DNA of 21,083 nt from a virus. The notes under the pieces are model-generated. The model searched no databases and was not told the origin of the DNA. It saw nothing but the letters and a program-made list of their open reading frames with translations. Shown here piece after piece: positions 6,979 to 14,058 of this stretch. Location: IMG/VR virus record IMGVR_UViG_3300032307_000927, positions 1 through 21,083 of that record. One strand, 5' to 3'. A program made the translations under genes and the position numbers. Positions within the stretch are counted from its first letter, which is position 1. Each line of letters opens with the position of its first letter.

Positions 6979-7710
6979 ATGCCTAGAAAGAAAAAAAGTA
7001 AAATATACTTTACCGAAGATACTGAAAAAGCAATTATAGAATATAATAAAACTAGTAGTCCTAGTGTTAGAAATCGAATATACAAAGAACAAATCCAATA
7101 CCCCTTTGAAAAATTAGCAGAAAATATTCTTAACACATTTAAGTTTTCATATTTCGATGTACCTAAAATAGATATTCAAATGGAAGTAGTATCTACTCTA
7201 ATTGAAAAGATACATATGTTTAAGGAAGGTAAGGGTAAAGCATTTTCTTATTTTTCAATTGTTGCTAAAAACCATTTGATATTAAAAAATAACTCAAACT
7301 ACAAAAGATGGAAACAGACATCTTTAATTTCCGAAATGCCTGAAACATGGAATCCTGAAAATGATTTCTATGATACAGAAATGGGAGATGAGTATATGGA
7401 GTTTAGGGATTTGATGCTAAACTTTTGGGAAAAGAACTTGACAAGGATTTTCACTAAGAAAAGAGATATACAAATTGCAGATGCAGTTTTAGAATTATTC
7501 CGTAGAAGTCAATACATAGAAAACTTTAATAAGAAACATCTATACCTTCTCATTAGAGAAATGACCGATTGTAAGACTCATTACATTACAAAAGTGGTAA
7601 ATGAAATGAAGCAACATCAGGTTAAAATGTTGAATGATTATTTAGAGAACGGAAAAATTGAAGAACAAAATAACGATTTTTGGAATGAAGGATATTTATA
7701 TGAAGAATAA
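6979..7710 (+). CDS. gp55-like late-transcription sigma factor
   Basis: 243 residues; T4 gp55 has 185. It starts with a basic MPRKKKSK, then has the block LAENILNTFKFSYFDVP and the most conserved stretch GKGKAFSYFSIVAKNHLI at about 84-101. The last matches the sigma region 2-like core seen in gp55 relatives of marine T4-like phages. The protein would bind host core RNA polymerase and direct it to late promoters. The C-terminus is acidic and aromatic (NNDFWNEGYLYEE), recalling the tail with which T4 gp55 contacts the sliding clamp; that is an inference. Lying in an operon with a host-type promoter, it would be made before the structural genes. The motif TATA(T/C)TTAT in three later gaps is a candidate target. 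Family call by recognition of the core block; no search was possible. Confidence 0.75.
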   Translation: MPRKKKSKIYFTEDTEKAIIEYNKTSSPSVRNRIYKEQIQYPFEKLAENILNTFKFSYFDVPKIDIQMEVVSTLIEKIHMFKEGKGKAFSYFSIVAKNHLILKNNSNYKRWKQTSLISEMPETWNPENDFYDTEMGDEYMEFRDLMLNFWEKNLTRIFTKKRDIQIADAVLELFRRSQYIENFNKKHLYLLIREMTDCKTHYITKVVNEMKQHQVKMLNDYLENGKIEEQNNDFWNEGYLYEE

Positions 7711-7726
7711 CATATAAAATTAAATT

Positions 7727-8089
7727 ATGGAAGACTTCATATCATTATTATTACATAGTAGAACTCAAGTACATTCATTTCATTTAGGAGTTGAAAAATA
7801 CTCTGCACATATAGCATTACAGGAATATTATGAAGGTATAGTAGACCTAATTGACAGCATAACAGAAGGATATCAAGGTAAGTATGGATTGGTTAAATTA
7901 AAATCAGTAACGGGATTGGATACCGATAATAGTGTAGAAAACATAATTTCATATTTTGAAAAATTAGCAAAATATGTTTCCAGCAAAAGAAGTATTGAAA
8001 CATTAAAGGACTCGTTTATTCAGAATGAAATAGATAATGTAGAACTTTTAATATACAAAACTATATACAAACTTAAAAACTTAAACTAA
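7727..8089 (+). CDS. Four-helix (Dps/ferritin-like) phage protein
   Basis: 120 residues, all helical. The N-terminal half, SRTQVHSFHLGVEKYSAHIA followed by LQEYYEGIVDLIDSITEGYQG, recalls both the DUF5856 phage family and the first two helices of Dps-type proteins, where His, Asp and Glu residues lie at a dimer interface. H16, H19, H28 and several acidic residues are suitably placed, but I cannot confirm a metal site. The second half is a plain helical hairpin. No basic tail as in DNA-binding Dps. Last gene of the sigma factor operon, 16 bases downstream of it. DUF5856 membership is a memory-based call. Confidence 0.55.
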   Translation: MEDFISLLLHSRTQVHSFHLGVEKYSAHIALQEYYEGIVDLIDSITEGYQGKYGLVKLKSVTGLDTDNSVENIISYFEKLAKYVSSKRSIETLKDSFIQNEIDNVELLIYKTIYKLKNLN

Positions 8090-8118
8090 TTGTTTTAGTA
8101 ATATTTTATATAAATTAG
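8090..8118 (+). promoter_or_regulatory. Possible promoter before the holin-like gene
   Basis: TTG at 8090-8092 lies 18 bases before TAAATTAG (8111-8118), one base off TAnnTTTG. The same stretch also holds TATAAATT (8109-8116), one base off the T4 late box TATAAATA. Either reading is weak; the 63-base AT-rich gap is the only wide one nearby. Confidence 0.3.
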
Positions 8119-8152
8119 TTACATAGATTTAACAAACTAAAAAAAGAAATCT

Positions 8153-8410
8153 ATGAAAAAGTTTTTTTCTAATTTATTCAGTGACAACAATGATATTAAT
8201 GAAAAATCCGTAGTAGGATTTGGTGCATTCTTAATGTTGGTAATAACTTTATTTGTTGACTTAATTACCGGATTGATGGGTCAAGAATTACCAATACACG
8301 AGTTTGTGTTTGATGGATTTATGGTAATCACATTAGGAGCGTTTGGTATTGCTTCCGTTGATAAGTTTATTAACAAATCAAAGAAAAAAGACGAAGATAA
8401 TTTAGGGTAA
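8153..8410 (+). CDS. Holin-like two-span membrane protein (85 aa)
   Basis: Short N-terminal soluble part, then two hydrophobic segments at about residues 20-42 (VVGFGAFLMLVITLFVDLIT) and 52-70 (FVFDGFMVITLGAFGIASV), ending with a highly charged tail (NKSKKKDEDNLG). Size, two spans and charged C-terminus fit class II holins, which form the inner-membrane lesion that ends infection. No sequence motif proves this. It stands alone between a 63-base gap and a strong terminator, so it is probably its own transcription unit. A small membrane protein of another function remains possible. Confidence 0.55.
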   Translation: MKKFFSNLFSDNNDINEKSVVGFGAFLMLVITLFVDLITGLMGQELPIHEFVFDGFMVITLGAFGIASVDKFINKSKKKDEDNLG

Positions 8411-8446
8411 ATATTTCCTTTAACTGTAGGAAGGGCGAGGATATTT

Positions 8447-8476
8447 AAGGGAGAAGTATTATTTCTCCCTTTTTTT
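8447..8476 (+). terminator. Rho-independent terminator
   Basis: AAGGGAGAA (8447-8455) pairs perfectly with TTCTCCCTT (8463-8471) around a 7-base loop, followed by a T run to 8476. It lies 37 bases past the holin-like gene. The T run merges with the start of the TATATTTAT motif of the next unit. Confidence 0.85.
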
Positions 8477-8488
8477 ATATTTATTATA
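8476..8488 (+). promoter_or_regulatory. Candidate late promoter motif (copy 1)
   Basis: TATATTTATTATA begins 28 bases before the ATG at 8504 and directly follows a terminator. It shares TATA(T/C)TTAT with the gaps before 10780 and 15367. There is no TTG about 20 bases upstream, unlike the two host-type promoters. Confidence 0.4.
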
Positions 8489-8503
8489 GTAAATAATAAT
8501 ATT

Positions 8504-9142
8504 ATGAAAGCATTACTTAAATTAGACTTAAAAACTATACTAATTATAGTTTTACTCGCAGTTGTTATATTCTCTCAATTCTTTGGTGGTAGTAAGGAAG
8601 AAGTTGGTGATATAGTAAAAGTAGATGGTAAAAAGTACGAATTGTTAAAGCATACAATTGATACTGTTTATCAAGAAATAGAAGTGGAAGTTCCTACTTA
8701 TGTACCTGAATATATTACAAAGATAGAAACGGTCGAAGTGCAAATCCCAGCAAATGTAGACTCATTAAAAATTATAAAAGATTATTTTTCAAAGTACGAA
8801 GTTAAAGATACTTTAGTATTGGAAGGATTAGGTAAGGGATATATTGTTGATGTAATTTCTCAAAATAAAATAGAAAGTAGAAACATTAAGTGGGATTATA
8901 AAATACCAACTATATTGGATACTAAAATTGTAAAAGAGCTTCCAAAAAATCAATTGTACTTAGGATTGAATACTAACTTTGATAGAGCTAATGTAGTGAA
9001 CTCAGTTGGTATCGGTGCTATATTCAAAACTAAAAGAGATAGGATATTTCAGTTGAATACTGGAATTGCTAATTCTATAACAGGTGAAACTCAACCTTTT
9101 GTTGGGGGTGGTATATATTGGAAACTTAAACTTCGTAAGTAA
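8504..9142 (+). CDS. Single-span periplasmic protein with beta-rich C-terminus, spanin-like
   Basis: 212 residues. Residues 9-28 are one uncleaved-looking hydrophobic helix after KALLKLDLK, so the bulk is probably periplasmic. The middle (about 50-115) has alternating charged strand-like segments (YQEIEVEVPTYVPEY, ITKIETVEVQIP). From 145 on, strands separated by short turns (NQLYLGLNTNF, SVGIGAIFKTKRDRIFQLN, QPFVGGGIYWKLKLRK) look like outer-membrane beta hairpins. A protein fixed in the inner membrane and reaching or entering the outer membrane would fit a spanin, and the gene follows a holin-like gene. This is inference: it has no lipobox and does not match a spanin family I know. Other phage envelope proteins are possible. 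Confidence 0.5.
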   Translation: MKALLKLDLKTILIIVLLAVVIFSQFFGGSKEEVGDIVKVDGKKYELLKHTIDTVYQEIEVEVPTYVPEYITKIETVEVQIPANVDSLKIIKDYFSKYEVKDTLVLEGLGKGYIVDVISQNKIESRNIKWDYKIPTILDTKIVKELPKNQLYLGLNTNFDRANVVNSVGIGAIFKTKRDRIFQLNTGIANSITGETQPFVGGGIYWKLKLRK

Positions 9143-9143
9143 T

Positions 9144-10568
9144 ATGAAGAAATCTTTAAGTATAAAATCACTGATTTCGGAAATTATTATGAAAGAACAA
9201 ATGAAGGATAAGTATACTCCAACTGTGTTGGTTCTATCATCAATGACTTCTGACTCTAAAGGTACAATCGGTAAACTAAAAAAATCTTGTGAAAAGTTTG
9301 GATTACCTTTCTATGCAATCCGTTCTAAAAGTGCGTTTATCGATACAACACAAAACTCCAAAAACTCATTAAGAATTGAAAATTATAATGGTAATGGAGA
9401 TGTTTTGCTCATAAACCCAAGAAAAACTATTTGTTTTGTTAGGGGAAGTGCAATTAAAACAGAAGTGGGTTCCGCACTTATTCATATAATGGAAAACTAT
9501 GGTGTATTTGCGGTAAATGATTATAAGTCCATGCAATTTTGTTCAAACAAACTTGCTTCTATGATTGAATTGGAAAGAAGAAATGTACCTATTCCAAGAA
9601 CTGCTTATGTTCCATCAACAGAAAATATTGATGTTGCTCTAAAAAAGATTGGTGGAAAGTTTCCAGTTGTTATAAAAACAATTACAGGTGCTGAAGGCAT
9701 TGGAGTTTCAATTGTAGACTCATATCAATCGTTAAAATCTGTTTTACAATCTCTTTGGAAATATGAGGCTGAAGTTCTTATTCAAGAATATTTTGATGTA
9801 AAATTTGATGTTCGTACATTAGTACTTGATGATAAAATTATAGCGAGTGCAAAACGAGTAAGAGGTTCATCTGATTTTAGAACCAACTTAGCATTGGGTA
9901 ATAGTGGAGGCCCACACAAACTTACAGATATTGAAAAGGAAACGGTATTAAAAGCCGCAAAAACATCTGGAGCTTTTTATGTTGCAGTTGACCACCTTTT
10001 AGTAGATGGAAAGCCGTATGTATTGGAACTAAATGGTTCTCCTGGATCAGCAAATATCTATACCAACTATTATAATTCGGAGGGAGATAGTTCAACTGTG
10101 AGTGGGCAAGAATTAATTGATAATGTTGTAGAATATATTTCAGATAAATCAAATTGGGAAATAAGTGTAAATGAAGCGGGTGTAGTTGAAAATGTGAAAA
10201 TAGAGGGAACCCATTACGAAGCAAAATTAGATACTGGAAACGCAGGTCATTCTTCACTACATGCAACTGATATTAAAATAGAAGAAGTTGATGGTACTAA
10301 AATGGTTAACTTTGTAGATAATTCAGGAAAAAAAATAAGCAAACCATTGATAACTATCGCTAGAGTAAGGTCTTCGCCAATTTATGAAGCCGATTCGAGA
10401 CCTGTTATCGAAATGGATGTTAGTTTTAGAGGTCTTGAATTTAAGAGAGTTCAATTCAATTTGGTAGATAGAAGTAATAATACATATCCTGTCCTTTTAG
10501 GTGCAAGGTTTCTAAAAAGAGCTAGAGTTTCAGTAAATCCAAATAAAACATTTGTATTACCTGATTAA
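9144..10568 (+). CDS. RimK-like ATP-grasp ligase fused to retropepsin-like protease domain
   Basis: 474 residues. Start at 9144, one base after the previous stop; an earlier in-frame ATG at 9084 would add 20 residues lying inside the upstream gene and is rejected. The N-terminal part is a RimK-type pre-ATP-grasp domain. The ATP-grasp spans about 130-330: FPVVIKTITGAEGIGVS is the nucleotide-binding loop, VLIQEYFDVKFDVRTLV follows, and LELNGSPGS holds the metal ligands E295 and N297. RimK ligases add glutamate or other amino acids to peptide C-termini. From about 355 the protein switches to a RimB / Zn_protease (PF05618)-like domain: KLDTGNAGHSSLHA with the D363-T-G triad, then RPVIEMDVSF and YPVLLGARFLKRA. 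This domain family is built like a retropepsin half. A ligase and a protease acting on the same substrate in one chain would be a modify-and-process enzyme. The target protein is not known. Confidence 0.8.
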   Translation: MKKSLSIKSLISEIIMKEQMKDKYTPTVLVLSSMTSDSKGTIGKLKKSCEKFGLPFYAIRSKSAFIDTTQNSKNSLRIENYNGNGDVLLINPRKTICFVRGSAIKTEVGSALIHIMENYGVFAVNDYKSMQFCSNKLASMIELERRNVPIPRTAYVPSTENIDVALKKIGGKFPVVIKTITGAEGIGVSIVDSYQSLKSVLQSLWKYEAEVLIQEYFDVKFDVRTLVLDDKIIASAKRVRGSSDFRTNLALGNSGGPHKLTDIEKETVLKAAKTSGAFYVAVDHLLVDGKPYVLELNGSPGSANIYTNYYNSEGDSSTVSGQELIDNVVEYISDKSNWEISVNEAGVVENVKIEGTHYEAKLDTGNAGHSSLHATDIKIEEVDGTKMVNFVDNSGKKISKPLITIARVRSSPIYEADSRPVIEMDVSFRGLEFKRVQFNLVDRSNNTYPVLLGARFLKRARVSVNPNKTFVLPD

Positions 10569-10616
10569 CTCACTAAATGGTTACAACATAAAAAATAAAA
10601 ATCAATAAGGGTTAAG

Positions 10617-10715
10617 ATGACTAACAGAGAAAGGGCAGCAAAAGCCAGAAAGAGAATGGCTAAACAGACTATAAAATCTCAACAGAAGAAGGGAATTTAT
10701 AAGAAAGTTCAATAA
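10617..10715 (+). CDS. Tiny, strongly basic protein (32 aa)
   Basis: An unmistakable short frame: ATG at 10617, preceded by AAGGG-like purines (AATAAGGGTTAAG), encoding MTNRERAAKARKRMAKQTIK and a short KKGIYKKVQ tail. Twelve of 32 residues are Lys or Arg with one acid, so it should bind nucleic acid or another polyanion. The N-terminal half would be one basic helix. Its TAA overlaps the first bases of the terminator stem, as expected for the last gene of a unit. Not recognised. Comparison with related phages would settle whether it is conserved. Confidence 0.5.
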   Translation: MTNRERAAKARKRMAKQTIKSQQKKGIYKKVQ

Positions 10716-10745
10716 AACCTCATCCATTTGAGGTTTTTTCTTTTT
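10714..10745 (+). terminator. Rho-independent terminator
   Basis: AAAACCTCA (10714-10722) pairs with TGAGGTTTT (10729-10737) around a 6-base loop, followed by a T-rich stretch to 10745. It separates the RimK-like unit from the baseplate genes. Confidence 0.85.
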
Positions 10746-10746
10746 G

Positions 10747-10760
10747 TATACTTATATATA
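10747..10760 (+). promoter_or_regulatory. Candidate late promoter motif (copy 2)
   Basis: TATACTTATATATA starts 33 bases before the ATG at 10780, directly after a terminator. It shares TATA(T/C)TTAT with 8476 and 15337. A TTG at 10728-10730 is only 16 bases upstream and inside the terminator stem, so it is unlikely to be a -33 element. Confidence 0.4.
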
Positions 10761-10779
10761 AACCAATAACTTAAAATAT

Positions 10780-11172
10780 ATGAGTGCAGAATTTGAACTT
10801 TTTCCTGGAAAGAATTTAAGTGGTCTTTTTCAGGATATATACACCAATCAAATTACCAAAAAAGAAAGAATATCTAAGTTTATAGAGGATCTAAAATCCA
10901 AAATAAAACACAATGGGGATGTTGCAATAATTGGACCTATAATTAAAGATTTGATTGATACTTCGGTTAAGAATGATGACCATTTAGTTAAGTTGGCAAC
11001 TATTGCACAAAGAATAATGTTGGCAAACAATAAGGGTAGTGGTGATGATGGATTTTTAACAGATGAAGAAAAGGCACAACTTTTGAATGATTTGCAAGAA
11101 GCTAAAGAGGAAGTTGAAAAAATGGATAATTTAGCAGTAGAAATTGATGAACTTAAAAAGAAAATAAAATAA
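10780..11172 (+). CDS. Baseplate-region protein with C-terminal coiled coil (130 aa)
   Basis: Opens with SAEFELFPGKNLSGLFQDIYTNQITKKE, then mixed helices, and ends in a charged heptad-like helix (residues 92-130, QLLNDLQEAKEEVEKMDN...). Its stop (TAATG) overlaps the start of the spike gene by one base, so the two are translated together. First gene after terminator and candidate late promoter. Not recognised; it could be a structural partner or chaperone of the spike. Confidence 0.6.
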   Translation: MSAEFELFPGKNLSGLFQDIYTNQITKKERISKFIEDLKSKIKHNGDVAIIGPIIKDLIDTSVKNDDHLVKLATIAQRIMLANNKGSGDDGFLTDEEKAQLLNDLQEAKEEVEKMDNLAVEIDELKKKIK

Positions 11173-12401
11173 TGGGTGGATTAGGAAGAGCTTCAACATT
11201 AAGTAATTTATCATCTCAAACTACTCAAATACCTGGAAAAAAAATTGGTATTGTATATGATGTTATACTAGATGGTACACATCCACGTGCGGTTAATGAT
11301 AATGTTGGTACATTATATAATGGATGTATTTTATATAGAAGTGCAGATAATTTAATTGTTTCTGAAAATGATTTATCTATAGCATACCCCAGTGATAAAA
11401 ATTTTAAATCATTACCTGTTAAAAATGAATCAGTAGAAATTTACGAAATATCCAATGGACAGTTTGCATATAGAAGAATTTTCGAAAGTCCAAATCCATC
11501 ATTTTCATCGGATCCATCTACTATTTCAAGTGCATATAAACCAGTTACAGAAGAAGGTAATAATGCAAAAAATTATCAACAGACATTCGGTACTGGTATT
11601 ACCACTACAAATTTCGATGATAGTGTTAAATTTAATGGTTATGGAAATTACTACCAACCAGTTTCTGGGTTGCATAAATTAAAGTTATACGAAGGTGATA
11701 CTTTAATTGAAAGCAGATTTGGACAATCCCTTAGATTTAGTGGATATAATAATGTAGAAAACATAGTATCACCTACAATAATTTTAAGAAATGGAGAAAG
11801 TTCCAGAACTAAAAAACTTTCACCACGATTAAATATTGAAGAAGATATTAACAGAGACGGTAGTATAATAGTAATTGGTTCAAATCAGTATCAATTACCT
11901 TTTCAACCTGGAACTGTTAGTGATAGTGGTACATCTGATTTCGAAACTAAGCCAGATTCTTTCACAAACTTTCCATCAAAATTAATTGGAGACCAAATAC
12001 TAATAAATTCGGGTAGATTAATATTCTCAGCTAAAAATGCAGAAATGATTTTCTACTCAAAAAAGAATTACGGATTTATTTCAGATGGGGCAATGTCAAT
12101 TGATAATAAATTGGGTATTGATATTAGTGTTGGAGCGAATGTAAACATTGTGACAAACGATAGAGATATTGTAATGTTTACTGGAAATGGTTCTATATTT
12201 TTGGGAAGTGGTGATTTAGAACCAATAGTTAAAGGACAGCAATTGGTAAACATTTTATCAGAGTTAATAGATGCAATAGCAGCACAAACATTCTTAACTC
12301 CTTCTGGTCCAACTGCGGAAGGTCCAGTTAATGTTGCAGATTTTGGTAGTATAAAATCTAAACTAAATGATATTTTAAGTAAACTTAATCAAACTTCATA
12401 A
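11172..12401 (+). CDS. Central spike-like baseplate protein (gp5 type without lysozyme)
   Basis: 409 residues. Residues about 22-65 (KKIGIVYDVILDGTHPRAVND, then GTLYNGCILYRS) have the look of the OB-fold at the head of T4 gp5. The middle block has YEGDTLIESRFGQSLRFSGY at about 172-191, a pattern I associate with spike proteins of marine T4-like phages. From about 272 short strands repeat every 7-9 residues (GDQILINSGRLIFSA, IDISVGANVNIVTNDRD, GNGSIFLGSG), as in the triple beta-helix that forms the needle of gp5 and VgrG. It ends in a helical KGQQLVNILSELIDAI and a short tail. I see no lysozyme domain between OB-fold and helix, unlike T4 gp5. The two hydrolases lie two and three genes downstream. 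Call is by pattern; a structure prediction of the trimer would be the test. Confidence 0.6.
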   Translation: MGGLGRASTLSNLSSQTTQIPGKKIGIVYDVILDGTHPRAVNDNVGTLYNGCILYRSADNLIVSENDLSIAYPSDKNFKSLPVKNESVEIYEISNGQFAYRRIFESPNPSFSSDPSTISSAYKPVTEEGNNAKNYQQTFGTGITTTNFDDSVKFNGYGNYYQPVSGLHKLKLYEGDTLIESRFGQSLRFSGYNNVENIVSPTIILRNGESSRTKKLSPRLNIEEDINRDGSIIVIGSNQYQLPFQPGTVSDSGTSDFETKPDSFTNFPSKLIGDQILINSGRLIFSAKNAEMIFYSKKNYGFISDGAMSIDNKLGIDISVGANVNIVTNDRDIVMFTGNGSIFLGSGDLEPIVKGQQLVNILSELIDAIAAQTFLTPSGPTAEGPVNVADFGSIKSKLNDILSKLNQTS

Positions 12402-12715
12402 TGGCAGAAAATTTACCAAATCCGGAAGAAATAGCTAGACAAGCAGCAGAACAAGCAGCTGCTTTAGCTAAAGAAAAAATAGAAAAAGCAAAAGCTGCAT
12501 TTGAAAAATTGAAAGCATTGAAGGAAAAATTAAAAAATAAAAAACCACCTAAATTTCCTCCAACTCCTAAGTTTGAACCTAAAAAATTACCAAAAGAAGA
12601 GGTAAAAAAATTTAATAAACCTACACTTCCCAAGCAACGGTCTGTTCCTTCAATACCCTCGGTTCCTTCAGTACCCTCGGTTCCTTCAGTACCCTCGGTT
12701 CCTTCAGTACCTTAA
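12401..12715 (+). CDS. Helix plus proline-repeat protein (104 aa)
   Basis: Start overlaps the stop of the spike gene (TAATGG). Residues 7-47 are an Ala/Lys/Glu helix with coiled-coil spacing. Residues 48-75 are Lys- and Pro-rich (NKKPPKFPPTPKFEPKKLP). The end is P-S-(I/V) repeated: PSIPSVPSVPSVPSVPSVP, encoded by an 18-bp tandem repeat. This looks like an extended, rigid-to-flexible rod or tether. Sitting between the spike and two hydrolases, it might link them or cap the spike, but no family is recognised. The repeat can expand or contract by slippage, so length may vary between strains. Confidence 0.6.
   Translation: MAENLPNPEEIARQAAEQAAALAKEKIEKAKAAFEKLKALKEKLKNKKPPKFPPTPKFEPKKLPKEEVKKFNKPTLPKQRSVPSIPSVPSVPSVPSVPSVPSVP
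12647..12711 (+). repeat. 18-bp tandem repeat (PSVPSV coding)
   Basis: Three full units and a partial fourth of CCTTCAGTACCCTCGGTT, starting at 12647, 12665, 12683 and 12701. The first unit differs by one base (CAATA). The fourth stops matching at 12712, where the TAA stop forms. Each unit encodes P-S-V-P-S-V (first P-S-I-P-S-V). Confidence 0.9.
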
Positions 12716-12726
12716 TTATAACATAT

Positions 12727-14043
12727 ATGTCTTGGGAAATTTTTAAACAAAACGTTTTAAGAGTAGCGAATAATCCACAATCTATAGATGATATAGATAT
12801 TGTAGCTGAAACATACGCAAATGAATACGATGCTGCAGTTAAAAGAGGTGGTGATACTGTTAATTTAGTTTCTGTTAAAACTGGAAATGTTGAAGCCATG
12901 AAACAAATATTTAGAGCTGCTTTACAAAAAGGTTTAACATCAAATGTACCTTATGATTTAGTTGGAGAAATGGGAAAAGGTGTAGTTGCGTATTGGACAG
13001 GTGCAACTCTAAATGAATATCCAATACCAGTAGTACCCGCAATAGGTGCAGCTCAAAATGTAGGTGTAACATCGAATATCGTAATTAATCCAGGAACTTG
13101 GGCACCTGTATTAACCGCACCTTCTATTGAGTTTCAACTAACACCTGAAGAAAAATTAGACTACGAAAATAGGTTACAGATTGAAATTTCTAAATATGAA
13201 ACTGAAGTAATTACGAGTCCTCCTGACATATTAGAAGCAAGAGAAGACACAATAAGTAAGTTTACTGGAATAATTGAAAACAATGAAAATTATAGAGTAG
13301 ATATACCATTTCCTTCTCCAATCGTAACCACTGGTGCTAATATTGTTGATATTAATGGTAATGTTATCAATAAAGTTAGTCCCGCTACAAATTTTATTGT
13401 AAATGATGAAGAAGAAGATGATATTAGTGGAACTGGGCAAGATGTATTACCAACATTTCCAACTTTTCCACCACCACCAGTTCAACAAGGTAATCCAGAT
13501 TTATTACCAGGCGAATATATACAATATACACCATATTTACCTGCAGGTGCATCTGTAGCCGAAAAAGCAATTGCAATTGCACTAACTGATATTAAAAATG
13601 GAGTAAAAGAAGATCCTGACTCAAGTAACACTGGTCATCCTAGACTATTACAAATACAAAGAACTGCTGCTAGGTCAGAATGGACTAAGTTTCCTTGGTG
13701 TGCTTCAGCGGTATTTACTTGGTGGTATGAAGCAGGATTTCCGTTTGTTACTGATAAAAATGATCCTACTTATCTTGTAAATCCCAAACATTGTGTTAGT
13801 TGGCAGCAATGGGCAGTAGCAACTGGAAGATGGGTAGACAAACGAAACGGTGCAAATCCTAATTTTATTCCTAAAGCGGGAGATGCTGTTATGTATTCTA
13901 CGGATAACTTAACATTCGATCATATTGGTATGGTATATGAATTAAAAGATGGTAAATTAACAAGTATTGACGGTAATTACAAAAACTCAGTATCTTATAA
14001 TCTAGCATATACACGATATATTGCAGGTTATGTGCAAATATAA
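12727..14043 (+). CDS. Tail-associated CHAP-domain peptidoglycan hydrolase
   Basis: 438 residues. An N-terminal domain (1-125) with GGDTVNLVSVKTGNVEAMKQ and NPGTWAPVL resembles conserved N-terminal domains of structural proteins in marine phages. A Glu-rich linker follows, then at 220-249 an acidic/proline segment (DEEEDDISGTGQDVLPTFP) and a PPPP stretch. The C-terminal catalytic domain (about 275-438) is CHAP/NlpC-like: FPWCASAVFTWW with Cys325, FDHIGMVYE with His399, and SIDGNYKNSVSY. Such domains cut peptidoglycan amide bonds. The N-terminal half and the location beside spike and wedge genes point to a virion enzyme used at entry, not a free endolysin. The acidic/proline segment is almost repeated in the next gene. 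Cutting site on the peptide is not known. Confidence 0.75.
   Translation: MSWEIFKQNVLRVANNPQSIDDIDIVAETYANEYDAAVKRGGDTVNLVSVKTGNVEAMKQIFRAALQKGLTSNVPYDLVGEMGKGVVAYWTGATLNEYPIPVVPAIGAAQNVGVTSNIVINPGTWAPVLTAPSIEFQLTPEEKLDYENRLQIEISKYETEVITSPPDILEAREDTISKFTGIIENNENYRVDIPFPSPIVTTGANIVDINGNVINKVSPATNFIVNDEEEDDISGTGQDVLPTFPTFPPPPVQQGNPDLLPGEYIQYTPYLPAGASVAEKAIAIALTDIKNGVKEDPDSSNTGHPRLLQIQRTAARSEWTKFPWCASAVFTWWYEAGFPFVTDKNDPTYLVNPKHCVSWQQWAVATGRWVDKRNGANPNFIPKAGDAVMYSTDNLTFDHIGMVYELKDGKLTSIDGNYKNSVSYNLAYTRYIAGYVQI
13384..13472 (+). repeat. Direct repeat copy A (acidic/proline linker)
   Basis: 89 bases matching 14518-14606 with 6 mismatches, and with a perfect 57-base core at 13404-13460. It is in frame in both genes (offset 1134 bases) and encodes ATNFI-x-x-DEEEDDISGTGQDVLPTFP. 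The flanking protein sequence is not related between the genes. Confidence 0.95.
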
Positions 14044-14058
14044 TAAAAATTATTTAAA

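Noticed and set aside
8411-8446. Small RNA or riboswitch in the gap after the holin-like gene
   Set aside because: Only 36 bases before the terminator stem; no further pairing that I can see.
9084-9143. Longer start for the RimK-like gene
   Set aside because: It would lie entirely inside the upstream gene; the ATG at 9144 follows the previous stop by one base, as elsewhere in the window.
12647-12711. CRISPR-like array
   Set aside because: Units are directly adjacent with no spacers, inside a coding frame.
12621-12899. Antisense frame with a repeated VLKEPR pattern
   Set aside because: It is only the reverse reading of the PSV repeat and crosses two sense genes.
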